From Bacteroidales bacterium (GTDB lineage: Bacteria; Bacteroidota; Bacteroidia; Bacteroidales; P3): a stretch of DNA of 64,000 nucleotides. The notes beneath the pieces are model-generated. The model was not told the origin of the DNA. It did no database searches and saw only the letters and a list, made by a program, of their open reading frames with translations. The DNA lies in assembly GCA_024400495.1 (NCBI GenBank), contig JAKSMR010000005.1:1-64000 (forward strand), read 5' to 3'. Shown here in pieces: positions 46,976 to 58,004 of the stretch; the first letter of the stretch is position 1, and each line of letters starts with the position of its first letter. The translations under genes were made by a program, and so were the position numbers.

Positions 46976-49813
46976 ATGAAGAAACGGATTGCACTCTTCC
47001 TCGCACTCATGGCCTGCATCATCACAGGAGCAAAGGCTCAAAACATGGCTTGCCTCGGTCTGAAGAACCCCACCAACTTCACCCTCACCGGCGGTGAAGG
47101 TCGCACACAATGGACTGGATACATCGGTTCGAAGGCTGCCCAAGCCAGCACGTGCAACAACATCCCCCTGTTCAATGGAAGTACAACAGTGGCTGCCAGC
47201 CAGCTTGCAACCCAAGTCACTACACAAGGTAGCTCTTGCCGAGGAGGTTTGAGCAGAAACTACGCCAACCAGCCCGACAACTCCAACCGTTTCGTCATCA
47301 AAGGCCGCGGCTTTGACCCCGAGACCCAGAACCGCCTGACCTATACCCCCGCCGTCTACACCAACGGCACCAGCTACACCCTCGACTCCTCCTACACCTC
47401 CTCCATACGCTTAGGCAACTATTGCGGCTATGGTGAAGCCGAAGCGCTGACCTACCAGCTCTACGTCACCCCCAACAACGCGCTGGTTACCCTATGGTTC
47501 GCCATGTCCCTCGAGAACGGGCAGCACAATGCCGCCCAAAATCCCGAGTTTGCCATCCTGGTAGAGAAACAGAACGGAAGCAGCTGGACCCACATCGGAG
47601 GAGACACGCTCTGCTACGTGCAGCCCTCCCCACTTTCCTCAACAGACCACGACCTTAGCGTTGCTGGCGGTTACAATTTCTACTTTGCCGAAACCGGAAC
47701 CCATTCATACACCGGCTACACATACGGTGTGAACGTATACCTTCCCTGGAAGAAAGTTATTATCGACCTTTACAAATACCTCTACCAGACCATCCGCCTC
47801 AAGATCTCTGCTGGCGACTGCTCCATGACCGCCCACTATGCTTGCTCCTACGTGGCAGGCGAATGCCAGCCCATGGCCCTCGTTGCCAACGGATGTGCAG
47901 CCGGCAGCACCGAACAAGTAGCAGAAGTGAAGGCTCCCAAAGGCCTGATTGCCTACCAATGGTATCGCAGCAAGACCGGCGTGCTCTCGGGTATCGCAAG
48001 AAATGCCGACTCCAGCTATGTGCCCATCCCCGGCGCCACCGACTCCATCCTCCAGGTCAACGTGCCCCACTTCATCAACGCCTACAACGGCGACACCTTG
48101 AACCAGACCACCATCAAGTGCGAGATGCAGTCCCTGATGAACCAAAACCAACCCGACAAACGTGTAACCTCCAAGCTTTACACCAATGTGGGAAGTATGA
48201 AACCCACCCTTAGCATCGACACCAATATGAACTGCGACAACAACGTCCAGGTTCGCGACATAAGCGAGGTCCGTTTCACCAACGACGACGACAACAACAA
48301 AGTCGACACCTCCTTCTCCATCTGGTCTTTCTACGAGACCCCCACACCTACCGGCGCCCCCGCATTTGTTGACACCGCCGGAATCTCCAACTACACCTTC
48401 GAAAACGAAGGCGAACACTGCGTCACCCTGCGCACCCACTCCTTCGTCACCGAGGGCAGCCGCCGCACATGCTGGAACGAAAAAACCGTGAACATCCGCT
48501 CCCGTGGCCGTATCCGCCCCGTCTACGACATCGAACGCGACAATATCTGCTTCGGCGACACCATCTGGATGAAAGACCTCAGCCAGGACGCCATCTTCCA
48601 CGAATGGCACATCTTTGACTCTGTAGGCCAGCTCGACACCACCATCGTCACCGACACCAACATCATCTACTGGACCTTCTGGCGCAACACCACCGTTCAG
48701 CTCCGAACCCACAGCGAAGTAGGCTACCGCGCCGACACCACCGGCACCGGCGAGCTCGTGACACTCTACTGCGACAGCACCGTCACCTTCGTGGTCCACG
48801 CTCAGGACTATCCCGTGTTCACTCTCGACGGAGACACCGTAGTTTGCATCGGAAGCGAAGCAATAATCCATGTCAACACCACAGCCACAGACTGCACATT
48901 CGACTGGTACCACACCAAAGGAACAGGAACACCCTTCATGACCGGCATGACCATGCGCCACGCACCTCAGGCCGACAAATGGTACTATGTGAAAGTGACC
49001 AATCAGAACGGCTGCTTCTCCTGGGACAGCCTGCACATCTCCGTTGTTGACCCCAAACTCACCGTTCCCGTAACCGAGATCTGCAAAGGTCACAGCGCAA
49101 CCCTCACCGGAACCCAGGCCTCCTACTTCACCTGGACCGCCAATCCTCCCGACGCATCCCTCGCCGGACAGGACAGCCTAAACGAAATCACTGTCACCCC
49201 TCAGGTTACAACAACCTACAACATGATCGGCCACGGCCTCAACGGCTGTAACAGCCCCATCCTCTCCAAAACCATCACAGTCTATCCCTATCCCGTAATT
49301 GCCTTTGAGATGAGTCCCAACTTTGTCGACTCCGAAGACCCCAATATCTCATTCAGCGACGTGTCGCAGTATGGCGTCGCCTCCCGTTGGGATTTCGAAA
49401 GTGACGGCTCTCAAACCGGACGTGAGATTGTCCACACCTTCTCCAACATCTCCAACGACTCCATCCAGGTGCGTCTCACCAGCTACAACCAGCTGAACTG
49501 CTCCTCCGACACCTCCTTCTACGTGCCCGTACACCGTTTCTCCCTCTGGTTCCCCAACGCAATCACTCCTACCCTCCCCATGAACAACACCTTCGGCGTG
49601 ATAACCGAAAACGTGCTGGAGCACTACTCCATGTTCATCTACAACCGCGGTGGCGAACTGGTGTTCTACAGCACCGACCAGAACGCAAAATGGGATGGCA
49701 AGTTCAAAGGCAAATACTGCACAGAAGGCGTCTATATCTACTCCTGCACCTATCGTCGCCCCAACACTACCGACATCGTCACCCGCAAAGGTAACGTCAT
49801 CTTGATCCGATAA
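46976..49813 (+). CDS. T9SS type B (gliding-motility C-terminal domain) secreted protein
   Basis: 945 aa. Signal peptide 1-22 (FLALMACIITGAKAQ). Beta-rich Ig-like modules fill most of the protein, with cysteine pairs, including a PKD-like domain at about residues 780-855 (WDFESDGSQTGREIVHTFSN). Residues 856-945 are a type B T9SS C-terminal domain: FPNAITPT, an FxxIxNRGGELVF-like strand, WDGKFKGKYCTEGVYIYSCTY and a final KGNVILIR. Type B cargo normally needs a PorP/SprF-like partner, which is not next to it. The ligand or role is unknown; adhesion is the usual suggestion. Confidence 0.9.
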   Translation: MKKRIALFLALMACIITGAKAQNMACLGLKNPTNFTLTGGEGRTQWTGYIGSKAAQASTCNNIPLFNGSTTVAASQLATQVTTQGSSCRGGLSRNYANQPDNSNRFVIKGRGFDPETQNRLTYTPAVYTNGTSYTLDSSYTSSIRLGNYCGYGEAEALTYQLYVTPNNALVTLWFAMSLENGQHNAAQNPEFAILVEKQNGSSWTHIGGDTLCYVQPSPLSSTDHDLSVAGGYNFYFAETGTHSYTGYTYGVNVYLPWKKVIIDLYKYLYQTIRLKISAGDCSMTAHYACSYVAGECQPMALVANGCAAGSTEQVAEVKAPKGLIAYQWYRSKTGVLSGIARNADSSYVPIPGATDSILQVNVPHFINAYNGDTLNQTTIKCEMQSLMNQNQPDKRVTSKLYTNVGSMKPTLSIDTNMNCDNNVQVRDISEVRFTNDDDNNKVDTSFSIWSFYETPTPTGAPAFVDTAGISNYTFENEGEHCVTLRTHSFVTEGSRRTCWNEKTVNIRSRGRIRPVYDIERDNICFGDTIWMKDLSQDAIFHEWHIFDSVGQLDTTIVTDTNIIYWTFWRNTTVQLRTHSEVGYRADTTGTGELVTLYCDSTVTFVVHAQDYPVFTLDGDTVVCIGSEAIIHVNTTATDCTFDWYHTKGTGTPFMTGMTMRHAPQADKWYYVKVTNQNGCFSWDSLHISVVDPKLTVPVTEICKGHSATLTGTQASYFTWTANPPDASLAGQDSLNEITVTPQVTTTYNMIGHGLNGCNSPILSKTITVYPYPVIAFEMSPNFVDSEDPNISFSDVSQYGVASRWDFESDGSQTGREIVHTFSNISNDSIQVRLTSYNQLNCSSDTSFYVPVHRFSLWFPNAITPTLPMNNTFGVITENVLEHYSMFIYNRGGELVFYSTDQNAKWDGKFKGKYCTEGVYIYSCTYRRPNTTDIVTRKGNVILIR

Positions 49814-49874
49814 CACATCCTCAGCATTCTCTCCTCCCCCTTGCGGCAGAGAAAGAAGGACCACCCATACCCAT

Positions 49875-49905
49875 AGCCCCGCACCATAGGTGTGGGGCTT
49901 ATTTA
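49875..49905 (+). terminator. Intrinsic terminator after the T9SS type B gene
   Basis: Stem AGCCCCGCACC (49875-49885) with GGTGTGGGGCT (49889-49899), one G-T pair, 3-nt loop, then TATTT. It ends 8 nt before recQ. Confidence 0.8.
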
Positions 49906-49912
49906 ACCAGCT

Positions 49913-51814
49913 ATGACACCTCGCGAAATACTCAAACACTACTGGAACTACGATAGTTTCCGTCCCCTGCAGGAGGAGATTATCTCCTCAGTGCTGCAAG
50001 GAACCGACACTCTTGCACTACTGCCTACAGGCGGCGGAAAATCATTGTGCTATCAAATTCCAGCAATGGCGAAAGAAGGTGTCTGCCTCGTTATCTCTCC
50101 CCTCATCGCATTGATGAAAGATCAGGTGCACCTGCTCCAGCGGTTGGGCATCAAGGCTTCCTATCTCGTATCGGGAATGAACCGCTATCAGATAGAGCTG
50201 GTGCTTAACAACTGCATATACAACGACACAAAACTCCTCTACGTCTCTCCCGAGAGACTCAAGAGCCGCACATTCCTGGATCACCTGAAACAGATGAACC
50301 TCTCCCTCATCGCCGTCGACGAGGCACATTGCATCTCCCAATGGGGCTTCGACTTCAGACCGCCATATATGGAAATCGGCAAAATCAGAGCCTACCACCC
50401 CCATACCCCCGTTTTGGCTCTGACCGCTACAGCAACAGCTGTCGTTCTTAAAGATATCCAACAAAGCCTACAGTTCAAGACCGGAAGCAGACTCTTCCGC
50501 AAGTCTTTCTATAGGGAGAACCTCAACTACATGGTTCTCTTCGAGCCCGACAAATACAGAAGGCTGCTGAAGATTATCCAGAAGGTTGGCGGCAGCGGTA
50601 TCGTTTACGTACGAAACAGGAAGATGACCGTCGACATCGCTCAGTTCCTAAACAACAGTGGCATTACCGCAGAGCCCTATCACGCCGGTTTCGGAATCAC
50701 AGAACGAGACGCCAAGCAAGCGGCCTGGACCAACAGCAACAATAGCGTGATGGTCGCCACAAACGCGTTTGGAATGGGTATAGACAAAGCTAATGTGCGC
50801 TTCGTCATCCATCTCAACCTACCCGAGTCGCTGGAAGCCTACTATCAAGAGGCTGGGAGAGCGGGAAGAGACGGGAAGACAGCCTACGCCGTACTGCTAT
50901 ATGACGAGGACGATATCGACACCCTGAACAAGAGCCAGCAACAGACATTTCCCGAACTATATACGATTCGCAACGTATATAAGGCTCTCTGCAACACATT
51001 CCGCCTGCCTATCGGGACGGGTATGGGCCAGTCTTTTGACTTCGATATCACAGGATTCTCTAACAACTATGGCTTCCGCATCATGGAGGTATACTCATCT
51101 CTGAGGCTGCTAGAGCACGAGGGCCTTCTAGCCTTGCAGGAGTCCGACGACTCCTCTTCGCTGATTTTCATCCCCATATCAAAGCAAGAGATCTACAAGA
51201 TACAGGTAGAAAACAGACGCTACGCTGCTATCCTGAACTGCATCCAGCGCGACTACTCGGGCGTCTATTCCGAGTTTGTTCCAGTTTCAGAATATTCGAT
51301 AGCCCGACACATGAACACAGCAGTTGAGACAATCGAGCCTATCCTACAGCAGATGGACAAGGAAGGAATCATCTCTTACAAGAGACGAACAACCTCCCCC
51401 CAGATTGTTTTTCTCGCTCCACGTGTCAACGACAAGGAGATATATCTTGTCGAGGCAAACTATTCCACCTTGAAGGAATCCTCCAAGAGAAGAATCAACG
51501 ACATTGTTGCCTATGTGAAGAACACCCAGCGATGCCGCAGCCAGCAGTTATCGGAGTATTTTGACGACATGAACTCGCCCGAATGTCAGGTATGCGATGT
51601 CTGCCGACAGAAACGAGCCAAGCCTGTTGATCCTAGCGTTATTGACCGAAAGATCCGCGAGAGCCTTATGCAAAGCCCTAAGAATGTCAAAGACTTAGTT
51701 GACTCCATCGACGGCATTGACGAAAAGAAGATCGTAGAACGTCTGCGCGTAGCACTTGACTATCTTGATGTCACGATGAACGACAGTTTCGTTTACACCT
51801 GGACCGGAGATTGA
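49913..51814 (+). CDS. recQ: ATP-dependent DNA helicase RecQ (no HRDC domain)
   Basis: 633 aa. 3'-5' helicase of recombination repair. Motifs: Q-motif region WNYDSFRPLQ, Walker A LPTGGGKSLCYQ, Walker B VDEAHCISQWG, motif III LALTATAT, motif V ATNAFGMGIDKANVRFVIH, motif VI QEAGRAGRDG. The zinc-binding RQC cysteines are arranged C-x16-C-x2-C-x2-C in CRSQQLSEYF...CQVCDVC. After this only about 60 residues remain, too few for an HRDC domain, so this is the short RecQ form found as a second copy in many Bacteroidota. Confidence 0.95.
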   Translation: MTPREILKHYWNYDSFRPLQEEIISSVLQGTDTLALLPTGGGKSLCYQIPAMAKEGVCLVISPLIALMKDQVHLLQRLGIKASYLVSGMNRYQIELVLNNCIYNDTKLLYVSPERLKSRTFLDHLKQMNLSLIAVDEAHCISQWGFDFRPPYMEIGKIRAYHPHTPVLALTATATAVVLKDIQQSLQFKTGSRLFRKSFYRENLNYMVLFEPDKYRRLLKIIQKVGGSGIVYVRNRKMTVDIAQFLNNSGITAEPYHAGFGITERDAKQAAWTNSNNSVMVATNAFGMGIDKANVRFVIHLNLPESLEAYYQEAGRAGRDGKTAYAVLLYDEDDIDTLNKSQQQTFPELYTIRNVYKALCNTFRLPIGTGMGQSFDFDITGFSNNYGFRIMEVYSSLRLLEHEGLLALQESDDSSSLIFIPISKQEIYKIQVENRRYAAILNCIQRDYSGVYSEFVPVSEYSIARHMNTAVETIEPILQQMDKEGIISYKRRTTSPQIVFLAPRVNDKEIYLVEANYSTLKESSKRRINDIVAYVKNTQRCRSQQLSEYFDDMNSPECQVCDVCRQKRAKPVDPSVIDRKIRESLMQSPKNVKDLVDSIDGIDEKKIVERLRVALDYLDVTMNDSFVYTWTGD

Positions 51815-51815
51815 C

Positions 51816-52394
51816 CTACTCGCCAGCGTTTCCCACCAACTGATGCAGTTCTTTATATAATCTGGCCATAGGAAGGCCCATGACATTATAGTAACAGCCC
51901 TCTATCTTGCTGATACCTATCATTCCGATCCAGTCCTGGATACCATAGGCTCCTGCCTTATCAAAAGGCTTGTAGTTGTCAATATAGTAATCGATCTCCT
52001 CTACAGATAGTTCCTTAAACCAAACGTCAGTCTTCTCTGTAAAGAGACTCCGACCCTCTCTGCTCTTCAGACAGACACCCGTATAAACCTGGTGCTTATC
52101 TCCCGAAAGAGCGAGTAGCATCTCTCTTGCATCTTGTGCGTCCTTCGGTTTTCCTAATACGAAGTCGTTGTGGACTACTACAGTATCGGCAGTCACAAGC
52201 ACATCATCCTCATTCAAGAGATCTGTCGAGAAACCGTCCGACTTTAACAAAGCCAGTGTTTCAGCCACTTTGTCTGAAGGGACTGGAAAATCCAGCTTTT
52301 CATCCACAGAGATGTCCACAAATCGGATAGGATAACCGATAGAGGAAAGCAGTTCGCGACGGCGAGGCGATTTGGAAGCGAGGAGGAGTTGCAT
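51816..52394 (-). CDS. maf: Maf-family nucleotide pyrophosphatase
   Basis: 192 aa from MQLLLASKSPRRREL at 52394; a longer frame begins inside a hairpin and adds unrelated residues. Maf proteins hydrolyse dTTP, UTP or modified pyrimidine triphosphates to monophosphates. Family motifs: SKSPRRREL at the N-terminus, ADTVVVHNDFVLGKPKD in the middle and DKAGAYGIQDWIGMIGISKIEG. The ends of this gene and recQ converge with one base between them, with no terminator between. Confidence 0.94.
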   Translation of the reverse strand: MQLLLASKSPRRRELLSSIGYPIRFVDISVDEKLDFPVPSDKVAETLALLKSDGFSTDLLNEDDVLVTADTVVVHNDFVLGKPKDAQDAREMLLALSGDKHQVYTGVCLKSREGRSLFTEKTDVWFKELSVEEIDYYIDNYKPFDKAGAYGIQDWIGMIGISKIEGCYYNVMGLPMARLYKELHQLVGNAGE

Positions 52395-52426
52395 GGTTAG
52401 ATCGTTATAGTTAAGTTTCAACGAAT

Positions 52427-52470
52427 GGCGTCGTATCGACCTCTTGATCAACGAGGATCGACACGACGCC
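52427..52470. other. Long interrupted palindrome between maf and a sugar transporter
   Basis: GGCGTCGT (52427-52434) pairs with ACGACGCC (52463-52470), then TCGA with TCGA, then CCTC with GAGG with small bulges, around a TTGATCAAC loop that is itself nearly palindromic. No T tract on the minus strand, so operator or RNA structure are as likely as terminator. Confidence 0.55.
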
Positions 52471-52492
52471 AAGTATATGATAACAGAAAATA

Positions 52493-53749
52493 CTAGTCTA
52501 CTTTAATATCTTTGTTGACATTTTTGCTACCCACAAGCGCGTAGAAGAGGATGTATGCAAAGCCGGCGATAATTACCCAGTAGCTGCTGATATATCCAAC
52601 GCTGTCTGCGATGAGGTTCTGCAGCCAGGGGATAATACCACCACCACAAACGAGAGCCATGAAGATGCCGCTGGCGAGGGAGGTATACTTGCCAAGACCT
52701 TCAGTAGAGAGGTTGAAGATCGCACCCCACATCACACTAGTGCAGAGACCCGTAAGAGTCATGAAACAAACCTTGACAGGAACTTGGGTATCGCGGAAGG
52801 CGAACATGACGCTCTCGGGGATAAAGATGAAGCAAAGGATGAAAAGGATAGCGAGAGAGCTAGCGAAAGTGAGCATCGCTCTGCTCGATACCTTGCCACC
52901 GATAGCGGCACCTATGAGACGGCCACACATCATGAGGAACCAATAAGCTCCTACAAACCAGCCGGCGATATTGGCGCCACTCTGCTCTGAGAGGTAGAGG
53001 TTTGCGGTGTTGGGGGTCCCTACTTCGACGCCGACATAGAAGAAGATAGCGATAGCGCCAAGGAGGAAATGACGGAACTGGAGAGGCGAGAAGAGGTTAG
53101 TCTTCTCTTTTCCGCTCTTGCGTGCAGCCTTTTCTTCGGGAGTCTCCATATGAGGCTCGGGAATGGTGGTGAACATGATAACGACACCAGCGACAAAGAA
53201 GATGGCCATAGCGATATAGAGCGCAGGAGCAGCATCGCTCACGGTAGCTTTTGCTGTCTCACCACCGATGAGGTAACCCAGGAGGATAGGAGCGATAGTG
53301 CCACCCACGGAGTTAAAAGAGCCACCGATCTGGATGAGCTGGTTGCCCTTGTTACCGCCACCACCAAGGGTGTTGAGCATAGGATTGACAACGATATTCA
53401 GAAGGCACATGGAGAAACCGGCAACCAGAGCGCCGATGACATAGATGAGGAACGATCCTGCAAAGCCGCTGCAGAGCTGGATGGTCACGCCAATAAAGCC
53501 GACGATGACAGCAGCCATAGAGGTGAATTTGTAGCCTTTACGACGCAGAATGAGACCGGCCGGGATACCCATGCAGGCATAGGCGATGAAGTTTGCCAAC
53601 GTTCCCAGCTGGGAGAGCGCGTTGCTAGCACTAAACTGGTTCTTTACAATTACACCCATCGAACCGGCAAAATTGGTCACGAAGGCAATCGAGAAGAAAA
53701 GGAGGAACATCACCACGATAGGCAATGTGTAGGATTGTTTCTTTTCCAT
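52493..53749 (-). CDS. FucP-family sugar MFS transporter
   Basis: 418 aa, twelve membrane helices. Major-facilitator transporter of the FucP/GluP group, sugar:H+ or Na+ symporters of the inner membrane. Seen: FVTNFAGSMGVIVKNQFSAS, FIAYACMGIPAGLILRRKGYK (loop 2-3 motif), and NPMLNTLGGGGNKGNQLIQIGGSFNSVGG, which is characteristic of FucP-type transporters. Substrate unknown; fucose, glucose or galactose are typical. It lies 81 nt downstream of atpG on the same strand; a separate promoter was not identified. Confidence 0.9.
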   Translation of the reverse strand: MEKKQSYTLPIVVMFLLFFSIAFVTNFAGSMGVIVKNQFSASNALSQLGTLANFIAYACMGIPAGLILRRKGYKFTSMAAVIVGFIGVTIQLCSGFAGSFLIYVIGALVAGFSMCLLNIVVNPMLNTLGGGGNKGNQLIQIGGSFNSVGGTIAPILLGYLIGGETAKATVSDAAPALYIAMAIFFVAGVVIMFTTIPEPHMETPEEKAARKSGKEKTNLFSPLQFRHFLLGAIAIFFYVGVEVGTPNTANLYLSEQSGANIAGWFVGAYWFLMMCGRLIGAAIGGKVSSRAMLTFASSLAILFILCFIFIPESVMFAFRDTQVPVKVCFMTLTGLCTSVMWGAIFNLSTEGLGKYTSLASGIFMALVCGGGIIPWLQNLIADSVGYISSYWVIIAGFAYILFYALVGSKNVNKDIKVD

Positions 53750-53830
53750 GTGTTAGTTATTGTTATAATTTATGAATCAATATTCGTGTCCGTTCATGAT
53801 AGACATAAATGCCTCCTTAACGCAACAAAA

Positions 53831-54703
53831 CTACGACTTTAAGGCCTCGCTGCCGCTCACTATCTCGATAATCTCGTTGGTGATGGCGGCCTGACGGGCT
53901 TTGTTGTAGGAGAGCTTCAGGTCCTTCAACAGTTCGGTCGCATTGTCGGTAGCTTTCTGCATCGCGGTCATTCGTGCGCCATGCTCGGCAGCCAGGGAGT
54001 CGAGGATCATACGATAGAAATCCGAGCGTAGAGCCATAGGGACCATCTCTCGGAGAAGTGTCTCCTTGTCTGGCTCGAAGAGGAAATCGCTGTTCTCTTG
54101 TCTTTCTCCTATCTTTTCGCTCTTAGGGATGACAGGAAGGAACTGCTCAGTAGAGAGTATCTGCTGGATGGAGTTCTTGAACTGGTTGTAGATAATCTCC
54201 ACCTTGTCGTACTGTTTCTGACAGAAACGCTGCATGATCGTCTCACAGAGCGCCGAGATATTCTCGAAGGAGGGAGCGTCCAACAGATTGTCGTGACTCT
54301 CCTCTACCAGGTCCGCCTGTTTTGAGAAGAACTCCGTGGCTTTCTTGCCGATGGTTATCATACTGAGATGCTCAACCTTCTCGCCACGATAATACTCCAC
54401 ACGCGCCGACGCCTGCTTGATGATATTGGCGTTGAAAGCGCCGCAGAGACCTTTGTTTGAGGTGACCACAACAATCAGAACTCTGTCGGCTCGACGGATA
54501 TCGTGATAGGGTGTCTGCACGCCGTCGTTGGTACCTATGGAGCCGATAATCTCGTTGAACTGCGCAGCATAGGGGCGCATGCCTATTATGGCGTTCTGCG
54601 CTTTGCGGAACTTGGCAGCCGACACCATCTTCATGGCAGAAGTGATCTGCTGAGTGCTGCTCACAGAGGCGATGCGGGTACGGACTTCTTTGAGGTTAGC
54701 CAT
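53831..54703 (-). CDS. atpG: F-type ATP synthase gamma subunit
   Basis: 290 aa. The central rotor stalk. N-terminal ANLKEVRTRIASVSSTQQITSAMKMVSAAKFRKAQ and C-terminal NKARQAAITNEIIEIVSGSEAL are strongly conserved in this family, with the VVVTSNKGLCGAFNANI core. It is the last gene of atpE-F-H-A-G. atpD (beta) and atpC (epsilon) do not follow. Confidence 0.97.
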   Translation of the reverse strand: MANLKEVRTRIASVSSTQQITSAMKMVSAAKFRKAQNAIIGMRPYAAQFNEIIGSIGTNDGVQTPYHDIRRADRVLIVVVTSNKGLCGAFNANIIKQASARVEYYRGEKVEHLSMITIGKKATEFFSKQADLVEESHDNLLDAPSFENISALCETIMQRFCQKQYDKVEIIYNQFKNSIQQILSTEQFLPVIPKSEKIGERQENSDFLFEPDKETLLREMVPMALRSDFYRMILDSLAAEHGARMTAMQKATDNATELLKDLKLSYNKARQAAITNEIIEIVSGSEALKS

Positions 54704-54764
54704 AATTCAGTCGGGAGTTAGGATTTAGAATAATACTGTCTGTTCGATTCTCAACTCGCCTTTA

Positions 54765-56339
54765 TCAGAATTTAGCGGCCATCTCCTCAGCCACCTGACG
54801 CAATGTTGCCAGATCCTCGTCTACAAGCTTGCCGTTGCGTAGATTCTCCATAACGGTGGCATGGTTCTTCTTCATAAAGAAAAGGAACTCGCTCTCGAAG
54901 TTCTTCACCTTGTTGAGAGGCACGTGCTGCAGAAGGCCCTTGGTGCCGCAGAAGATGATTGCGATCTGATCCTCCACAGGCATTGGGCTATACTGGGGCT
55001 GCTTGAGGATTTCCACGTTACGGGCACCTTTGTCGAGCACGGCTTTGGTAGCGGCGTCGAGGTCGGAACCGAACTTAGAGAAAGCCTCCAGTTCACGATA
55101 CTGAGCCTGGTCGAGTTTCAAGGTACCGGCAATCTTCTTCATACTCTTGATCTGAGCCTTGCCACCTACGCGGGACACTGAGATACCGACGTTGATAGCA
55201 GGACGGACGCCCGAGTTGAAGAGGTTGGTCTCAAGGAATATCTGTCCGTCGGTGATGGATATCACGTTGGTCGGGATATAGGCCGAGACGTCGCCAGCCT
55301 GGGTTTCGATGATAGGCAATGCGGTAAGAGAGCCGCCACCTTTCACTTTGCCCTTGAGGCAGGAAGGGAGGTCGTTCATCTGCGATGCGATCTCGTCGTT
55401 TTGGATGATACGTGCTGCGCGCTCAAGGAGTCTCGAGTGGAGGTAGAACACGTCGCCGGGATAGGCCTCGCGTCCGGGGGGACGACGGAGGAGCAGCGAA
55501 ACCTCACGATAGGCCACAGCCTGCTTCGAGAGGTCGTCGTAGATGACCAGAGCGTTGCGGCCTGTGTCGCGGAAATATTCGCCGATAGCTGCGCCGGCGA
55601 AGGGAGCGTAGTACTGCATGGCGGCAGGGTCGGAGGCGGTGGCGGCCACCACGATGGTGTAGGCCATGGCGCCCTTCTCCTCGAGGTTCTTCACCAGATT
55701 GGCTACGGTGGAGCCTTTCTGCCCGCAGGCTACATAGATGCAATATACCGGGTCGCCAGCATCGTAGAAATTCTTCTGATTGATGATGGTGTCGATAGCG
55801 ATGGCTGTCTTTCCGGTCTGGCGGTCGCCGATGATAAGCTCGCGCTGGCCACGTCCGATAGGGATCATCGAGTCGATGGCCTTGATACCGGTCTGGAGAG
55901 GCTGGGCTACGGGCTGACGGTAGATGACACCAGGAGCTTTGCGCTCGAGCGGCATCTCATAGAGTTCGCCAGCTATAGGGCCACGGCCGTCGATGGGTTC
56001 GCCGATGGTGTTGATGACGCGACCAACCAAGCTCTCGCCCACCTTGACGGAGGCGATGCGTTTGGTTCGCTTTACGATATCGCCTTCGTTGATGGTGCTG
56101 CTTTCTGCCAGCATCACCACACCCACGTTATCTTCCTCGAGGTTCTGCACGATGCCCTGCTCGCCCGAAGCGAACTCTACGAGCTCGCCGCTCTGGGCGT
56201 TGTTCAGGCCATAAACACGTGCGATTCCGTCGCCCACGGTGAGCACGGTACCCACCTCTTCGAGCGAGACCTCCAGGTCAACGTCGGCCAGTTGTTTTTT
56301 CAATATCGCCGATACTTCGGCAGGTTTTATTTCTGACAT
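54765..56339 (-). CDS. atpA: F-type ATP synthase alpha subunit
   Basis: 524 aa. Regulatory nucleotide-binding subunit of F1. Walker [12 protein letters not shown], the [13 protein letters not shown] context, the [29 protein letters not shown] segment and the catalytic-interface arginine region [12 protein letters not shown] are intact. The N-terminal beta-barrel domain begins [23 protein letters not shown]. Spacing to atpG is 61 nt and to atpH 31 nt. Confidence 0.98.
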   Translation of the reverse strand: MSEIKPAEVSAILKKQLADVDLEVSLEEVGTVLTVGDGIARVYGLNNAQSGELVEFASGEQGIVQNLEEDNVGVVMLAESSTINEGDIVKRTKRIASVKVGESLVGRVINTIGEPIDGRGPIAGELYEMPLERKAPGVIYRQPVAQPLQTGIKAIDSMIPIGRGQRELIIGDRQTGKTAIAIDTIINQKNFYDAGDPVYCIYVACGQKGSTVANLVKNLEEKGAMAYTIVVAATASDPAAMQYYAPFAGAAIGEYFRDTGRNALVIYDDLSKQAVAYREVSLLLRRPPGREAYPGDVFYLHSRLLERAARIIQNDEIASQMNDLPSCLKGKVKGGGSLTALPIIETQAGDVSAYIPTNVISITDGQIFLETNLFNSGVRPAINVGISVSRVGGKAQIKSMKKIAGTLKLDQAQYRELEAFSKFGSDLDAATKAVLDKGARNVEILKQPQYSPMPVEDQIAIIFCGTKGLLQHVPLNKVKNFESEFLFFMKKNHATVMENLRNGKLVDEDLATLRQVAEEMAAKF

Positions 56340-56370
56340 AATCTGTTTTTTCTTTTGGCGTTGGTTATGG

Positions 56371-56928
56371 CTATAGTTTGCTCTCGTAGATGTTCTTTTC
56401 GAACTCCTGGCGCAGCTTCATGATCTTGGTGCGGATGCGGGCATCGTACATATTGTTGTCGAAGCGCATACAGAAGCCGCCCAGCATCTTGTCGTCGGTA
56501 CGGGACTGCAGTTCCACATTCTTGCCCGTATATTCCGCCACCAGCCTCGTGACCTCGGCCTTCGATTCTTCGTCAGCCTCCACGGCGGTCACCAGGTCGG
56601 TGAGTATCACATTGTTGGCGTTTCGATGCATCTCCATATAGGCGTTGCTGATGCCGCGCAGGTTGATGGCGCGACGTTTCTTTACCACGAAATGCATGAA
56701 AGCCATCGAGAGCTGTGAGAGATGACTCGCAAAGAGGTCGTCAAGGATAGCCACCTTCTTGCCCTCGGGGATGACGGGGTTGTTGAACACTACGCCCAGC
56801 TCGCGGTTTTCGCGGCAGACCTCGTTCACCAGACGCATATCCGACATCACAGCATCGAGCTGCTGCATGTCTGATGCCAGCAAGAAGAGGGCTTTGGCGT
56901 AGTTTGTATTGATTTTGTAGTCGGACAT
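56371..56928 (-). CDS. atpH: F-type ATP synthase delta subunit
   Basis: 185 aa. Links F1 to the peripheral stalk. N-terminal helical domain [20 protein letters not shown] and the C-terminal segment ... [32 protein letters not shown] match the OSCP/delta family. Position between atpF and atpA is canonical. Confidence 0.94.
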   Translation of the reverse strand: MSDYKINTNYAKALFLLASDMQQLDAVMSDMRLVNEVCRENRELGVVFNNPVIPEGKKVAILDDLFASHLSQLSMAFMHFVVKKRRAINLRGISNAYMEMHRNANNVILTDLVTAVEADEESKAEVTRLVAEYTGKNVELQSRTDDKMLGGFCMRFDNNMYDARIRTKIMKLRQEFEKNIYESKL

Positions 56929-57007
56929 TTCTTCAGTTAGGAATTACGCGTTGGCGGCTGCTCTCGTCCGGAGGAAAGAGGGCGACCCGCCACCTCGCTA
57001 TCGACGG

Positions 57008-57505
57008 TTACAGCTGACAGTCTTTCAGTTCTCTGTCAATGAGTTCGTTGGCTTTCTGCTTGTCGGAGAGCTCGCTCTTTATCAGCTTTTCTGCAATCTC
57101 GATACTCAGGTTGGCGATCTGGTTCTTCAGCTCGTGCATGGCCTTGAGTTTCTCGTAGTTGATGTTTTCGCGGGCACTCTCCACAATGCGGTCGGCCTCG
57201 GCGGCAGCCTTCACGCGGGCGTCTTCGATAATCTTTTCGCTGGTGAGGCGGGCGTTGCGCAGCATCTCGTCGCGCTCGTGCTTGGCCTCTTTCAGGAGGT
57301 CTTCGTTGTGGCTCTGCAGCTGTTTCATCTCCTCTTTGGCCTTGTCGGCGGCGCCGAGAGCTTCACGAATAGCCTCTTCGCGGGCTTTGAGAGGGCCGAG
57401 GAGCATGGGCCAACCCCATTTGATGAGGATGAAGCAGAGGATGCCAAAAGCAACCAGCATCCACACAAAAGTACCCAGACCAGGATTGATTAACGGATTG
57501 TTCAT
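57008..57505 (-). CDS. atpF: F-type ATP synthase b subunit
   Basis: 165 aa. One membrane helix near the N-terminus (GLGTFVWMLVAFGILCFIL, residues about 8-27), then a long charged coiled coil (KAKEEMKQLQSHNEDLLKEAKHERDEML) that dimerises as the peripheral stalk. Typical length. Confidence 0.95.
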   Translation of the reverse strand: MNNPLINPGLGTFVWMLVAFGILCFILIKWGWPMLLGPLKAREEAIREALGAADKAKEEMKQLQSHNEDLLKEAKHERDEMLRNARLTSEKIIEDARVKAAAEADRIVESARENINYEKLKAMHELKNQIANLSIEIAEKLIKSELSDKQKANELIDRELKDCQL

Positions 57506-57610
57506 AACAGTTTCGTGTTTTGAAGGTGAGAGCGTTGGTTTGTCCCATAAGGAAGGGGGCGGCGCTCAGCTGCCAGGCTCCCTTCCTCCAGGGACTGCGG
57601 TAACCGGATG

Positions 57611-57880
<270 letters not shown>

Positions 57881-57964
57881 TTAATATTAATAATTCTTTT
57901 AACGACTTGTCTCTATTCTGTTTACACAGCCAACCACCGCAAAATCGCCGTGGTTAACGAAAGG

Positions 57965-57996
57965 CAAAGATACTAAAAAAAAACGACATGCCCAAA
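57965..57996 (-). promoter_or_regulatory. atp operon promoter
   Basis: On the minus strand TTTG (57993-57996), 20 nt, TATCTTTG (57965-57972). Confidence 0.85.
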
Positions 57997-58004
57997 TAAA
58001 ATGT

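Noticed and set aside
52427..52470. Terminator for the sugar transporter gene
   Set aside because: A good stem but no T tract on the minus strand, so it is listed only as a palindrome.
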